Positions 8,967 to 15,550 of a stretch of DNA of 25,985 nucleotides are shown here, piece after piece. Position numbers and translations under genes: made by a program. The notes below the pieces were generated by a model, which saw only the letters and a list, made by a program, of their open reading frames with translations, was not told the origin of the DNA and searched no databases. How positions within the stretch are numbered: position 1 is the first letter of the stretch; the number at the start of each line of letters is the position of its first letter. This DNA is from an uncultured Muribaculaceae bacterium (lineage in GTDB: Bacteria; Bacteroidota; Bacteroidia; Bacteroidales; Muribaculaceae): NCBI GenBank assembly GCA_910579995.1, contig CAJTWH010000035.1:1-25985 (forward strand), written 5' to 3'.

Positions 8967-9944
8967 ATGAACACTATCTTAGGCAAAATATTCGCGGCTA
9001 TAATGCTGCTCGTCACCTCGCTTTCGGCCGGGTCGGCGGCAGGCACCCATCAAGGCAAACTTGATACCGACCGTTATTCATATACCGGTGGCGTATGCAA
9101 CGGCAAGCAGAACGGCTATGGCGTATGCCGGTATAAGAATGGCAACGTCTATTACGGTTACTGGAATATGGGCTATAAGGAAGGCCTCGGCCGCATGGTC
9201 TTTGCCGATGGTACAATGGATTTCGGCAAATGGCGTCGAGGTACTCTTGCCAAAAGCAAAAACCGCAAGTTCAAAGTAGGCAAAAAGGTTTATGGTATCG
9301 ACGCCGCAAAATACCAGAAGCAGATCGATTGGACTAATTTGTCACTCAAAGCCCGCAGGGATGGAGTTGTCACCAATGGCAAGAGCGGTTCTTTTCTCCA
9401 GCCTGTCCTTTTTGCCCTGATGAAAAGCACCGAGGGAACTACGATTGTCGACCCGACCTTCGCCCGCAATTTCAGCGAGGCCAAGCGTGTGGGCATTATC
9501 CGAGGGGCTTATCATTTCCTGAGCGTCAACTCTCCTGTAGAGCAACAGGTGAAATATTTCATCGCCAATACTCCTCTTAAAAAAGGAGACCTCCCGCCTG
9601 TGCTCGACCTCGAAATCAGCAAGGCAACCATGCAGAAGCAGCACGCAAAGGTAATCAAGATGGCCAAGCAATGGCTCAAACTCGTAGAGAAGCACTATGG
9701 CGTGAAGCCTATCATATATACTTATAATAATTACTATAACGACTATATGAAAGGTCATGGCCTCGATGACTACGACTATTGGATTGCCCGCTATGGAGCC
9801 GAGCCATCGGCACGTCATTGGGAGATATGGCAGTTTACCGACAAGGGAGTATCCACCGGCATTGACCATGCCGTAGATATCGACCTCTTCCGTGGTGACT
9901 ATGAGACGCTCCTCAAATATGTGAAGGAAAAAGGCATAAAATGA
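8967..9944 (+). CDS. Exported MORN-repeat plus GH25 muramidase-like protein
   Basis: Probably a secreted or envelope N-acetylmuramidase that cuts peptidoglycan. From the ATG at 8967 (325 aa) the protein has a signal peptide (about 1-26, hydrophobic core AAIMLLVTSLSAGSAA), two or three MORN repeats (YTGGVCNGKQNGYGVCRY 39-56, YYGYWNMGYKEGLGRMVF 62-79, and a partial MDFGKWRRGTL 84-94) and then a glycoside hydrolase family 25 domain (about 108-322). GH25 features are YGIDAAKYQ with Asp112, MKSTEG, GIIRGAYHFL, PPVLDLE with the Asp214-x-Glu216 pair, and the late WEIWQFTDKG segment. An in-frame ATG at 8922 was rejected because a -7 box lies at 8912-8919. There are about 30 residues between the first strand and MKSTEG, more than in minimal GH25 enzymes. 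Whether the MORN repeats bind lipid, a partner or the wall cannot be said from sequence. Confidence 0.9.
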   Translation: MNTILGKIFAAIMLLVTSLSAGSAAGTHQGKLDTDRYSYTGGVCNGKQNGYGVCRYKNGNVYYGYWNMGYKEGLGRMVFADGTMDFGKWRRGTLAKSKNRKFKVGKKVYGIDAAKYQKQIDWTNLSLKARRDGVVTNGKSGSFLQPVLFALMKSTEGTTIVDPTFARNFSEAKRVGIIRGAYHFLSVNSPVEQQVKYFIANTPLKKGDLPPVLDLEISKATMQKQHAKVIKMAKQWLKLVEKHYGVKPIIYTYNNYYNDYMKGHGLDDYDYWIARYGAEPSARHWEIWQFTDKGVSTGIDHAVDIDLFRGDYETLLKYVKEKGIK

Positions 9945-9976
9945 TTTGCAAATATCTTGATTTTTGGCTTAATTTG
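9945..9976 (+). promoter_or_regulatory. Putative promoter for the exported protein at 10008
   Basis: TTTG (9945-9948) and, after 20 bases, TTAATTTG (9969-9976), one mismatch from TAnnTTTG. The start site would fall near 9982, giving a leader of about 25 bases before the ATG at 10008. The box begins directly after the GH25 stop codon, so the downstream gene may be transcribed independently. Confidence 0.5.
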
Positions 9977-10007
9977 CACCTGCAAAACAAACCGAAAATC
10001 AAATGCA

Positions 10008-10577
10008 ATGAAACGCTTGTTCAACATTCTTATATTTGTGCTTGCCGCGCTGTGCGCTTCCGCTCAAGATCACTTGTCATTCAAAGGTATACCTATTGAA
10101 GGCAGCATGTCGTCGTTCTGCCGTCAGCTTAAAGACAAAGGTTTTGCCGCTAAAGGACATCAAAACAATATTTCGATATTCACGGGCGTTTTCACCGGCC
10201 GTGAAGCTACCGTAGGGGTCGTGCCTGATTCTGACGGCAAGAATGTCTACGGCGTTGTGGTGCTCTTCCCCGAAAGTGATGAATGGAAAACCCTGCTCAA
10301 CACCTACAACTACTATAAGGAGATTTATACCCGCAAATACGGAAAGCCCGGTAAATGCGTTGAAGTCAATGAACACAAAGAGTTTCCCAATAGTTTAATA
10401 TTTTATAATCTTCACCAAGGCAAAATTGACTATGCCTGCGAGTGGCATGCCCCCGGCGGTTTGATAAAATTGACTATTGACAAAACCGACAATAGGGACT
10501 TCGGTCAAGTGAAAATCCACTATCGCGACGCACTCAATACAGAGGCAAAGATTCAGCAAGATTTGGATGAAATATAA
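10008..10577 (+). CDS. Exported protein of unknown function
   Basis: I do not recognise a named family. The ATG at 10008 gives 189 aa beginning MKRLFNILIFVLAALCASAQ, a clear Sec signal peptide with cleavage likely after CASA. An in-frame TTG at 9957 would put 17 non-signal residues in front and lies upstream of the likely transcription start. The mature part is mixed alpha/beta without repeats or membrane helices: an early segment FKGIPIEGSMSSFCRQLKDKGF (possible helical unit around 26-47), a beta-rich centre (ISIFTGVFTGREATVGVV) and a late charged helix (ALNTEAKIQQDLDEI). No metal or catalytic motif stands out; two Cys remain after cleavage in the mid region. The LSFKGIPI...F...L..KGF start resembles small exported Bacteroidales proteins that I recall only as hypothetical. 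It lies 63 bases after the GH25 gene and ends before a strong hairpin. Confidence 0.85.
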   Translation: MKRLFNILIFVLAALCASAQDHLSFKGIPIEGSMSSFCRQLKDKGFAAKGHQNNISIFTGVFTGREATVGVVPDSDGKNVYGVVVLFPESDEWKTLLNTYNYYKEIYTRKYGKPGKCVEVNEHKEFPNSLIFYNLHQGKIDYACEWHAPGGLIKLTIDKTDNRDFGQVKIHYRDALNTEAKIQQDLDEI

Positions 10578-10583
10578 ACGATT

Positions 10584-10616
10584 GCGCCCGCAGCTCAACC
10601 TCAGAGCTGCGGGCGC
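10584..10616. terminator. Bidirectional terminator hairpin between convergent genes
   Basis: Perfect 13-bp inverted repeat: GCGCCCGCAGCTC (10584-10596), 7-base loop, GAGCTGCGGGCGC (10604-10616). It lies between the stop at 10577 and the miaB stop at 10637, so it can end transcription from both sides. No long T-tract follows on either strand, so the assignment rests on stem strength and position. Confidence 0.7.
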
Positions 10617-10636
10617 TGCTTATATGGGAGAACAGT

Positions 10637-11980
10637 TTAATCTACAATCTTGCAGAGAAGTGTTGCCGATGTGGCGTCTTCTACTTCAACGGTCACGATA
10701 TCTCCAACCCGGGCATTGCCGCGGGCGAATACTGCGGTCTTGTTCTGGCTCGTGCGGCCCACCATCTGCTCCTTGCTGCGCTTGGCTACGCCCTCGATAA
10801 GCACTTCGAAGCGTTTGCCGATGTCGCGGCGGTTGGAGGCGAGCGAAAGCTCATTCTGAAGGGCAATCATGCGGTTGAGTCGTTCGATTTTCACGTCTTC
10901 CGGTATGTTGTCGGGCATGGTGCGCGAGGCAAGTGTGCCGGGGCGCTCTGAGTATTTGAACATAAACGAGGCGTCGAACCCTACAGTCCTCATCAGGTCG
11001 AGAGTCTGCTCGAAATCTTCCTCGCTCTCGTTGTGGAAACCGGTGAAGAGGTCGGTTGTTATGCCGCAGTCTGGTATTGTGGTGCGGATATCGGCAATGC
11101 GGTCAAGATACCATTCGCGTGTATATTTGCGGTTCATATCCTTGAGCACGCTGTTGCTGCCCGATTGAACCGGGAGGTGTATCCAGCGGCAGATGTTCGG
11201 GTGCGAAGCTATGGCTTCGAGAGTGTCGTGTCCCATATCTTTGGGGTGCGATGTAGTGAAGCGCACGCGCATGTCGGGCGCAGCCTCGGCCACACGGGCA
11301 AGCAATTCGGCGAAGCCTGTAGTGTTGCCTTTCTCATCGGTGTAATTGTAGCTGTTTACGTTCTGTCCCAGCAGGGTTACTTCCTTGTAGCCCTTTGCTC
11401 GCAGGTCGGCGACCTCGTTGAGAATACTGTCTACGGGGCGTGAGCGTTCGCGTCCTCGGGTATAAGGCACAATGCAGTATGAGCAGAAATTATTGCACCC
11501 GCGCATGATACTCACGAATCCGGACACCTGACGCCCGGGCAGACGCACCGGCACAACGTCGCGGTAAGTCTCGGTGGTGGAGAGCTCCACATTTACTGCC
11601 GGATGACCGGTCTCGGCCGAGGCAAACAGCGCCGGCAGGTCGAGATAGGAGTCGGGGCCGGCAACGAGGTCCACGCCGTGATTGTTGATAAGGTCATCTT
11701 TCACGCGCTCTGCCATGCAGCCGATTACACCTACCACAAGGCCTTTCCCCTGAGATTTGCGGTTGCGTCGCATTGCGCGCAGCGCCTGCAGACGCGATAC
11801 TATCTTCTGCTCGGCATTGTCGCGGATTGAGCAAGTGTTGAGCAGCACGGCGTCGGCGTCGTCTATACTCTCGCAGATATCATAGCCCTCCATTCCCATG
11901 ATGGCGGCCACGACTTCACTGTCGGCCACATTCATCTGGCAGCCGTAAGTTTCTATATATAATTTGCGGTCGTTTTCCAT
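10637..11980 (-). CDS. miaB: tRNA-2-methylthio-N6-dimethylallyladenosine synthase MiaB
   Basis: Radical-SAM methylthiotransferase that adds a methylthio group to i6A37 of tRNAs reading UNN codons. The ATG at 11980 gives 447 aa; an in-frame TTG at 12004 adds eight residues and is less likely. The N-terminal UPF0004 domain holds Cys14 (ETYGCQMN), Cys50 (LNTCSIR) and Cys88 (VIGCMAER) for the auxiliary cluster. The radical-SAM core has RGCNNFCSYCIVPYTRGRERSR with Cys162, Cys166 and Cys169. A C-terminal TRAM domain follows (about 385-445). GCQMN and the i6A-type RGRERSR signature favour MiaB over MtaB or RimO. It converges on the exported protein at 10008 and is divergent from the small membrane protein at 12040. 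Confidence 0.97.
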   Translation of the reverse strand: MENDRKLYIETYGCQMNVADSEVVAAIMGMEGYDICESIDDADAVLLNTCSIRDNAEQKIVSRLQALRAMRRNRKSQGKGLVVGVIGCMAERVKDDLINNHGVDLVAGPDSYLDLPALFASAETGHPAVNVELSTTETYRDVVPVRLPGRQVSGFVSIMRGCNNFCSYCIVPYTRGRERSRPVDSILNEVADLRAKGYKEVTLLGQNVNSYNYTDEKGNTTGFAELLARVAEAAPDMRVRFTTSHPKDMGHDTLEAIASHPNICRWIHLPVQSGSNSVLKDMNRKYTREWYLDRIADIRTTIPDCGITTDLFTGFHNESEEDFEQTLDLMRTVGFDASFMFKYSERPGTLASRTMPDNIPEDVKIERLNRMIALQNELSLASNRRDIGKRFEVLIEGVAKRSKEQMVGRTSQNKTAVFARGNARVGDIVTVEVEDATSATLLCKIVD

Positions 11981-11987
11981 TGAAAAA

Positions 11988-12053
11988 ATTGTTTTATTGC
12001 TCAATAATGAGTAATTTTGTGCAAAATTACTAAAAAGAAGTGGATTCGCAATT
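11988..12053. promoter_or_regulatory. Back-to-back divergent promoters (miaB and small membrane protein)
   Basis: Ten-base inverted arms (12010-12019 and 12022-12031) separated by two bases place TAATTTTG (12012-12019, plus) and TAATTTTG (12022-12029, minus) tail to tail. Each has an ATTG at a proper -33 distance: 11988-11991 for plus with a 20-base spacer, and 12049-12052 for minus with a 19-base spacer. The plus promoter gives a leader of about 15 bases before the GTG at 12040; the minus one gives about 35 bases before the miaB ATG. Only one polymerase can bind at a time, so the two genes may compete for transcription. Confidence 0.7.
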
Positions 12054-12393
12054 CATATCCATATTAATTGGTGTCGGCGTCATGGTCGGTCTTCCTCTGC
12101 TTGAGAAATTAATCGATAAAATCAAGCAGGGCGCACAAGGCGGGTCTACGCCTCAGCCCCGACAGCGTCAGACGCCTCCACCACGCCCGCGTCAGCGTCG
12201 TCAGCAAGTTCCTCGTCCTCAGCAGCCTGCGCCGGTGCAACTTGTAGAAGAAGAGGGTGTGAGAGTCACTGCCGACACTCCCGCCTCTTTCACGGCGCCG
12301 GAGCCGGCTCCGGTTTCTCCGCAGCTTGAAGAACTTCGCAAGGCAGTGATATGGAGCGAGATTCTCAATAATCCCAAGTTTAAAGAATTTTAA
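12040..12393 (+). CDS. Small proline-rich single-span membrane protein, unknown function
   Basis: Not a family I can name. With the GTG at 12040 the product is 117 aa: one N-terminal membrane helix (FISILIGVGVMVGLPLLEKL, about 5-24), a Pro/Arg/Gln-rich, positively charged linker (about 34-67, e.g. RQRQTPPPRPRQRRQQ), then an acidic and proline-containing tail ending in a short predicted helix (LEELRKAVIWSEILNNPKFKEF). GTG is chosen because the -7 box at 12012-12019 fits it and the next in-frame ATG (12082) would cut the membrane helix. It is followed after 68 bases by a CoA-transferase on the same strand, with a hairpin in between. The short conserved-looking C-terminal helix could be a docking segment, which is inference only. 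Confidence 0.75.
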   Translation: MDSQFISILIGVGVMVGLPLLEKLIDKIKQGAQGGSTPQPRQRQTPPPRPRQRRQQVPRPQQPAPVQLVEEEGVRVTADTPASFTAPEPAPVSPQLEELRKAVIWSEILNNPKFKEF

Positions 12394-12394
12394 G

Positions 12395-12419
12395 GTATGT
12401 CCGGGCTTCCGGAGCATAC
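12395..12419 (+). terminator. Hairpin between small membrane protein and CoA-transferase genes
   Basis: GTATGTCCGG (12395-12404) pairs with CCGGA plus CATAC (12409-12413 and 12415-12419) around a GCTT loop, giving ten base pairs with one bulged G. Only a short T-run (GTTTC) follows, so this could be a weak terminator or a processing or leader element of the CoA-transferase mRNA. A partial -7 match (TACGTTTC, 12417-12424) overlaps its 3' side. Confidence 0.45.
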
Positions 12420-12461
12420 GTTTCACCATAGAAAAACTAATAATCGCATAATCACACAACA

Positions 12462-13955
12462 ATGGCATTCAACATCTTGACGGCAGAAGAAGCCGCTGAA
12501 ATGATTTTTAACGGTGCTACCATAGGCCTGTCGGGCTTCACAGCCCCCGGCACACCGAAATTTATTACCGAAGCTCTCGCTAAAAAAGCTGAACGTGAGC
12601 ACGAGGCCGGCCGCGACTTCAAGGTAAACATGTTTACCGGTGCCTCGACCAGCGACCATGTCGACGGTGTGATGGCTCGCGCCAACGCCTACAACATGCG
12701 TGCACCCTACCAGAATGTACCCGATTTGCGCAAGCGTATCAACAGCCACGACTGTCACTACTTCGACCGTCATCTCTCGGAGATGGCTCAGGAGGTACGC
12801 TACGGCACATACGGCCCCATTGACTTCGCCATTATCGAAGCCGCCGACATCACCGACAACGGCGAGATTATCCTCGGCTGCGGTGTGGGCAACGTTCCCA
12901 CCTATGCCATGATGGCCAAGAAAATCTTCATAGAGCTCAACGACAAGCTGCCCAAGGCTCTTCTCGGCATGCACGATGTATATATGCCTCTCGATCCTCC
13001 CCGCCGTCGCGAGATACCTATCTACGCAGCAAACGACCGTATCGGCTCGCCTATCCTTAAGGTAGACCCCGCCAAGATTGTAGGTGTCGTGAAGACAAGC
13101 TCTTACGACTGCGTTAAGCCGTTCACCGCTCCCGATGAAATTTCAAAGCAGATTGGCTCGAATGTTGTCCGCTTCCTCGTAGGCGAATACATGGCCGGCC
13201 GTCTTCCCAAAGAATTCCTGCCTCTTCAGTCGGGCGTGGGCAATGTGGCCAATGCCGTGCTCTACGACCTCGGCGAAAGCAAGGAGCTGCCTCAGTTCAT
13301 GATGTATACCGAGGTTATCCAAGACGCCGTGCTCAATCTGCTACAGAAAGGCAAATGTACTTTCGCCAGCACTTGCTCGATGACTTTCTCCGACGATACC
13401 GAGAAGATTCTCTTCTCTGACCTCAACTTCTTCCACGACAAGATTCTCATGCGTCCGGCAGAAATCTCCAACAATCCCGAGGTTATCCGTCGTATAGGTG
13501 TCATCGCCATGAACACCGCCCTTGAGGCCGATCTCTTCGGCAGCGTGAACTCTACCCACGTGCTCGGCACCAAGATGATGAACGGTATCGGCGGCTCGGG
13601 CGACTTCACCCGCAACGCATACCTGTCGATTTTCAGCTGCCCCTCGGTTACCAAGGGCGGCATGATCAGCAACATCGTGCCTATGGTGGCTCACCCCGAC
13701 CACAGCGAGCATAGCGTCGATATTCTCGTTACCGATCAGGGTATCGCCGACCTCCGCCACAAGGATCCTGTAGAACGTGCGCGCGAGATTATCAACAACT
13801 GCGCCCACCCCATGTACCGCGAGCTTCTCAACGACTATCTCAAACTCGGCATAAGCGGCCAGACTCCACACTCGCTCAAGGCTGCCTTCGCATTCCACAA
13901 CGCATTCACCGATACCGGCGACATGCGCAATGCCGACTACGGCAAATACGTCTGA
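12462..13955 (+). CDS. Succinate-type acetyl-CoA hydrolase/CoA-transferase
   Basis: Class I CoA-transferase of the acetyl-CoA hydrolase/transferase family. It moves CoA between succinyl-CoA and acetate or propionate through a glutamyl-CoA thioester. The 497-aa cytosolic protein has the family's start (TAEEAAEMIFNGATIGLSGF), the glycine-rich GCGVGNVPTYAMM, the catalytic Glu at about residue 284 in MMYTEVIQD, and the CoA-site GTKMMNGIGGSGDFTRNA followed by SIFSCPSVTKGG. This set matches the succinate CoA-transferase subgroup (AarC/ScpC-like) rather than the four-enzyme Cat1 group, but I cannot separate acetate from propionate as acceptor by eye, so no symbol is given. In Bacteroidales this activity closes the succinate-propionate fermentation. 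The gene is followed by two terminator-like hairpins. Confidence 0.95.
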   Translation: MAFNILTAEEAAEMIFNGATIGLSGFTAPGTPKFITEALAKKAEREHEAGRDFKVNMFTGASTSDHVDGVMARANAYNMRAPYQNVPDLRKRINSHDCHYFDRHLSEMAQEVRYGTYGPIDFAIIEAADITDNGEIILGCGVGNVPTYAMMAKKIFIELNDKLPKALLGMHDVYMPLDPPRRREIPIYAANDRIGSPILKVDPAKIVGVVKTSSYDCVKPFTAPDEISKQIGSNVVRFLVGEYMAGRLPKEFLPLQSGVGNVANAVLYDLGESKELPQFMMYTEVIQDAVLNLLQKGKCTFASTCSMTFSDDTEKILFSDLNFFHDKILMRPAEISNNPEVIRRIGVIAMNTALEADLFGSVNSTHVLGTKMMNGIGGSGDFTRNAYLSIFSCPSVTKGGMISNIVPMVAHPDHSEHSVDILVTDQGIADLRHKDPVERAREIINNCAHPMYRELLNDYLKLGISGQTPHSLKAAFAFHNAFTDTGDMRNADYGKYV

Positions 13956-13973
13956 GCAGATAATGACAAGTAA

Positions 13974-14013
13974 AGGTTTAAGGACTTGTAGAAATCTGCA
14001 GGTCCTTAAACCT
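13974..14013 (+). terminator. Terminator of the CoA-transferase gene
   Basis: Fifteen-base stem: AGGTTTAAGGACTTG (13974-13988) and CAGGTCCTTAAACCT (13999-14013), with one G-T pair and a 10-base loop. It is followed by GAATTTT and lies 18 bases after the stop codon. Confidence 0.75.
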
Positions 14014-14025
14014 GAATTTTATAAT

Positions 14026-14070
14026 TCAAGTTTGGCAAGTTGCCCCGCAACTTGGAAACTTGAGGTTTTT
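14026..14070 (+). terminator. Second terminator-like hairpin
   Basis: TCAAGTTT (14026-14033) and CAAGTTGC (14036-14043) pair with GCAACTTG (14047-14054) and AAACTTGA (14056-14063). The result is two 8-bp helices with a small internal loop and a CCC tip, followed by GG and five T (14066-14070). A short extra hairpin, TGCGC-TAAT-GCGCA, follows directly (14070-14083). It may be a backup terminator for the CoA-transferase or part of the leader of the next gene. Confidence 0.55.
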
Positions 14071-14091
14071 GCGCTAATGCGCAGTTCATGA

Positions 14092-14169
14092 AGTTTAAAA
14101 AGTTTAATGCTAAAACAAGCTCATTAAACTTGTAAAACTCCGGATAAACAAGTTTCGCTTGCGAGACTT
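14092..14169 (+). promoter_or_regulatory. Chain of overlapping alternative hairpins before the DUF389 gene
   Basis: Three hairpins share arms. Hairpin A: AAGTTTAATG (14100-14109) with CATTAAACTT (14122-14131). Hairpin B: AAACTTGT (14126-14133) with ACAAGTTT (14148-14155). Hairpin C: AAGTTTCG (14150-14157) with CGAGACTT (14162-14169), one G-T pair and a CTTG loop. A excludes B and B excludes C. C ends 7 bases before the likely ATG at 14177, so it would cover the ribosome entry region. The geometry resembles a leader switch, but no function is shown, and I find no good promoter upstream (best partial: TTTG 14031-14034 and GAAACTTG 14055-14062). Confidence 0.4.
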
Positions 14170-14176
14170 AAGTTAT

Positions 14177-15550
14177 ATGGCAATGAAGAATAACATAGCA
14201 AACAGGATCAGCGACTTTTTTGTGAATTATTTCACGCTCTCGGGGCAGCTTGTTTCGCAGGCTGAGGCCGAGCAGAATATTCGCGACGGAGTGTCGTTCC
14301 GAGGCACCAATATTCTCATTCTTATAATCGCCATCTTCATTGCCTCGCTCGGTCTCAACACCAATTCAACGGCGGTGATCATCGGCGCCATGCTCATATC
14401 GCCGCTTATGGGGCCTATCATAGGTATAGGTCTCGGAGTCGGTATCCATGACTTCGACTTGATCAAACGCTGTGTGCGCAACCTCTGCATGGCAGCAGGC
14501 TTCTCGGTGATCACAGCCACCATCTACTTTCTCATCTCGCCCGTGAGCGAGCAGCACAGTGAGCTCCTTGCCCGCACGTCGCCTACTATTTATGATGTGC
14601 TGATAGGCTTCTTCGGCGGTGCGGCCGGTATCATAGCCCTCGGCGCCAACAACAAAGGCAATGTAATACCCGGCGTTGCTATTGCAACAGCCCTTATGCC
14701 GCCGCTCTGTACGGCCGGTTATGGCCTTGCCACTTGGCAGCTCAATTATTTCTTCGGCGCGTTCTATCTTTTCTTCATCAACTCAGTATACATCGCTTTC
14801 GCCACTTTCATTGGGGTAAAGCTGATGAAATATCAGGCACACAGCACCGGCGACAATGCCCGGGCGCGCCGTGTTCGCCGCATAGTCTATACTCTCGCCA
14901 TCCTCACCATGCTGCCCAGCATTTATCTCACCTACAATATGCTGCGCCAGAATAAATTCACCATGAGCGCCGACAACTTTGTGGCGGAGGAGTGCCGCTT
15001 TCCCGATACGCAGGTCATAAGCCACCATGCCTATACCGACCATGGTGAGCATACCATATCCTTGACTCTGATAGGCAAACCGCTGCCGTCTGATTCTCTT
15101 CAGCTCGCCCTCGCCTCCAAGTTGAAGTTCTACGGCCTCTCCGGCACACGCCTTGTCATAATACAGGGAGCTCAGGCCAACCGCACGGCAGCTCAATCGC
15201 AGCAGACTGCTGCCGTCGGAGATATTTACCGTCTCACGCAGGCCACAATCAACCGCCAGCAGGTAACCATCGATTCTCTCAAACATGTCATAAGCGAGGA
15301 GCGCACGGCTTTCACAGCCTCGTCGAATCTCGCTCCGGAGCTTAAGGTGCTTTTCCCGAACATCCACCGCATAGGTATATCCACGACAGTATTCAGCGAC
15401 CTTGCCGAGCATAACGGCACTGATACTGCCACCGTGGCCATGGTGCATACAAAAGGGCGTCTCGCCAAATCGGAGCGCAAGAAGTTGGCCGAATATCTTG
15501 AGGCCCGCATGGGCATTAAGCAAGTGGAAATTGTAGAGGTGCAGCAATGA
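14177..15550 (+). CDS. DUF389 family integral membrane protein
   Basis: Member of the DUF389 (uncharacterised hydrophobic domain) family, whose transport substrate or role is not established. The ATG at 14177 gives 457 aa (a second ATG at 14183 is equally possible; an in-frame TTG at 14159 lies within a hairpin). The N-terminal half has about six membrane helices with the family signature GLNTNSTAVIIGAMLISPLMGPI (near 62-84) and the glycine-rich segments IGFFGGAAGIIALGANNKGNVIPGVAIATALMPPLC. The C-terminal half, after a helix near 235-255, is soluble and probably extracytoplasmic, with a coiled, Gln-rich stretch and an alpha/beta tail. The TGA overlaps the ATG of the next gene (ATGA, 15547-15550), implying coupled translation with the glycosyltransferase. 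Confidence 0.93.
   Translation: MAMKNNIANRISDFFVNYFTLSGQLVSQAEAEQNIRDGVSFRGTNILILIIAIFIASLGLNTNSTAVIIGAMLISPLMGPIIGIGLGVGIHDFDLIKRCVRNLCMAAGFSVITATIYFLISPVSEQHSELLARTSPTIYDVLIGFFGGAAGIIALGANNKGNVIPGVAIATALMPPLCTAGYGLATWQLNYFFGAFYLFFINSVYIAFATFIGVKLMKYQAHSTGDNARARRVRRIVYTLAILTMLPSIYLTYNMLRQNKFTMSADNFVAEECRFPDTQVISHHAYTDHGEHTISLTLIGKPLPSDSLQLALASKLKFYGLSGTRLVIIQGAQANRTAAQSQQTAAVGDIYRLTQATINRQQVTIDSLKHVISEERTAFTASSNLAPELKVLFPNIHRIGISTTVFSDLAEHNGTDTATVAMVHTKGRLAKSERKKLAEYLEARMGIKQVEIVEVQQ

Noticed and set aside
12423..12974. Open frame of 183 codons on the minus strand over the start of the CoA-transferase gene
   Set aside because: It is antisense to conserved CoA-transferase sequence, with no promoter or domain.
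13956..14176. CRISPR array or tRNA in the hairpin-rich gap
   Set aside because: There are no equal-length repeats with regular spacers, and no cloverleaf or T-loop pattern; the repeats are inverted pairs of different lengths.
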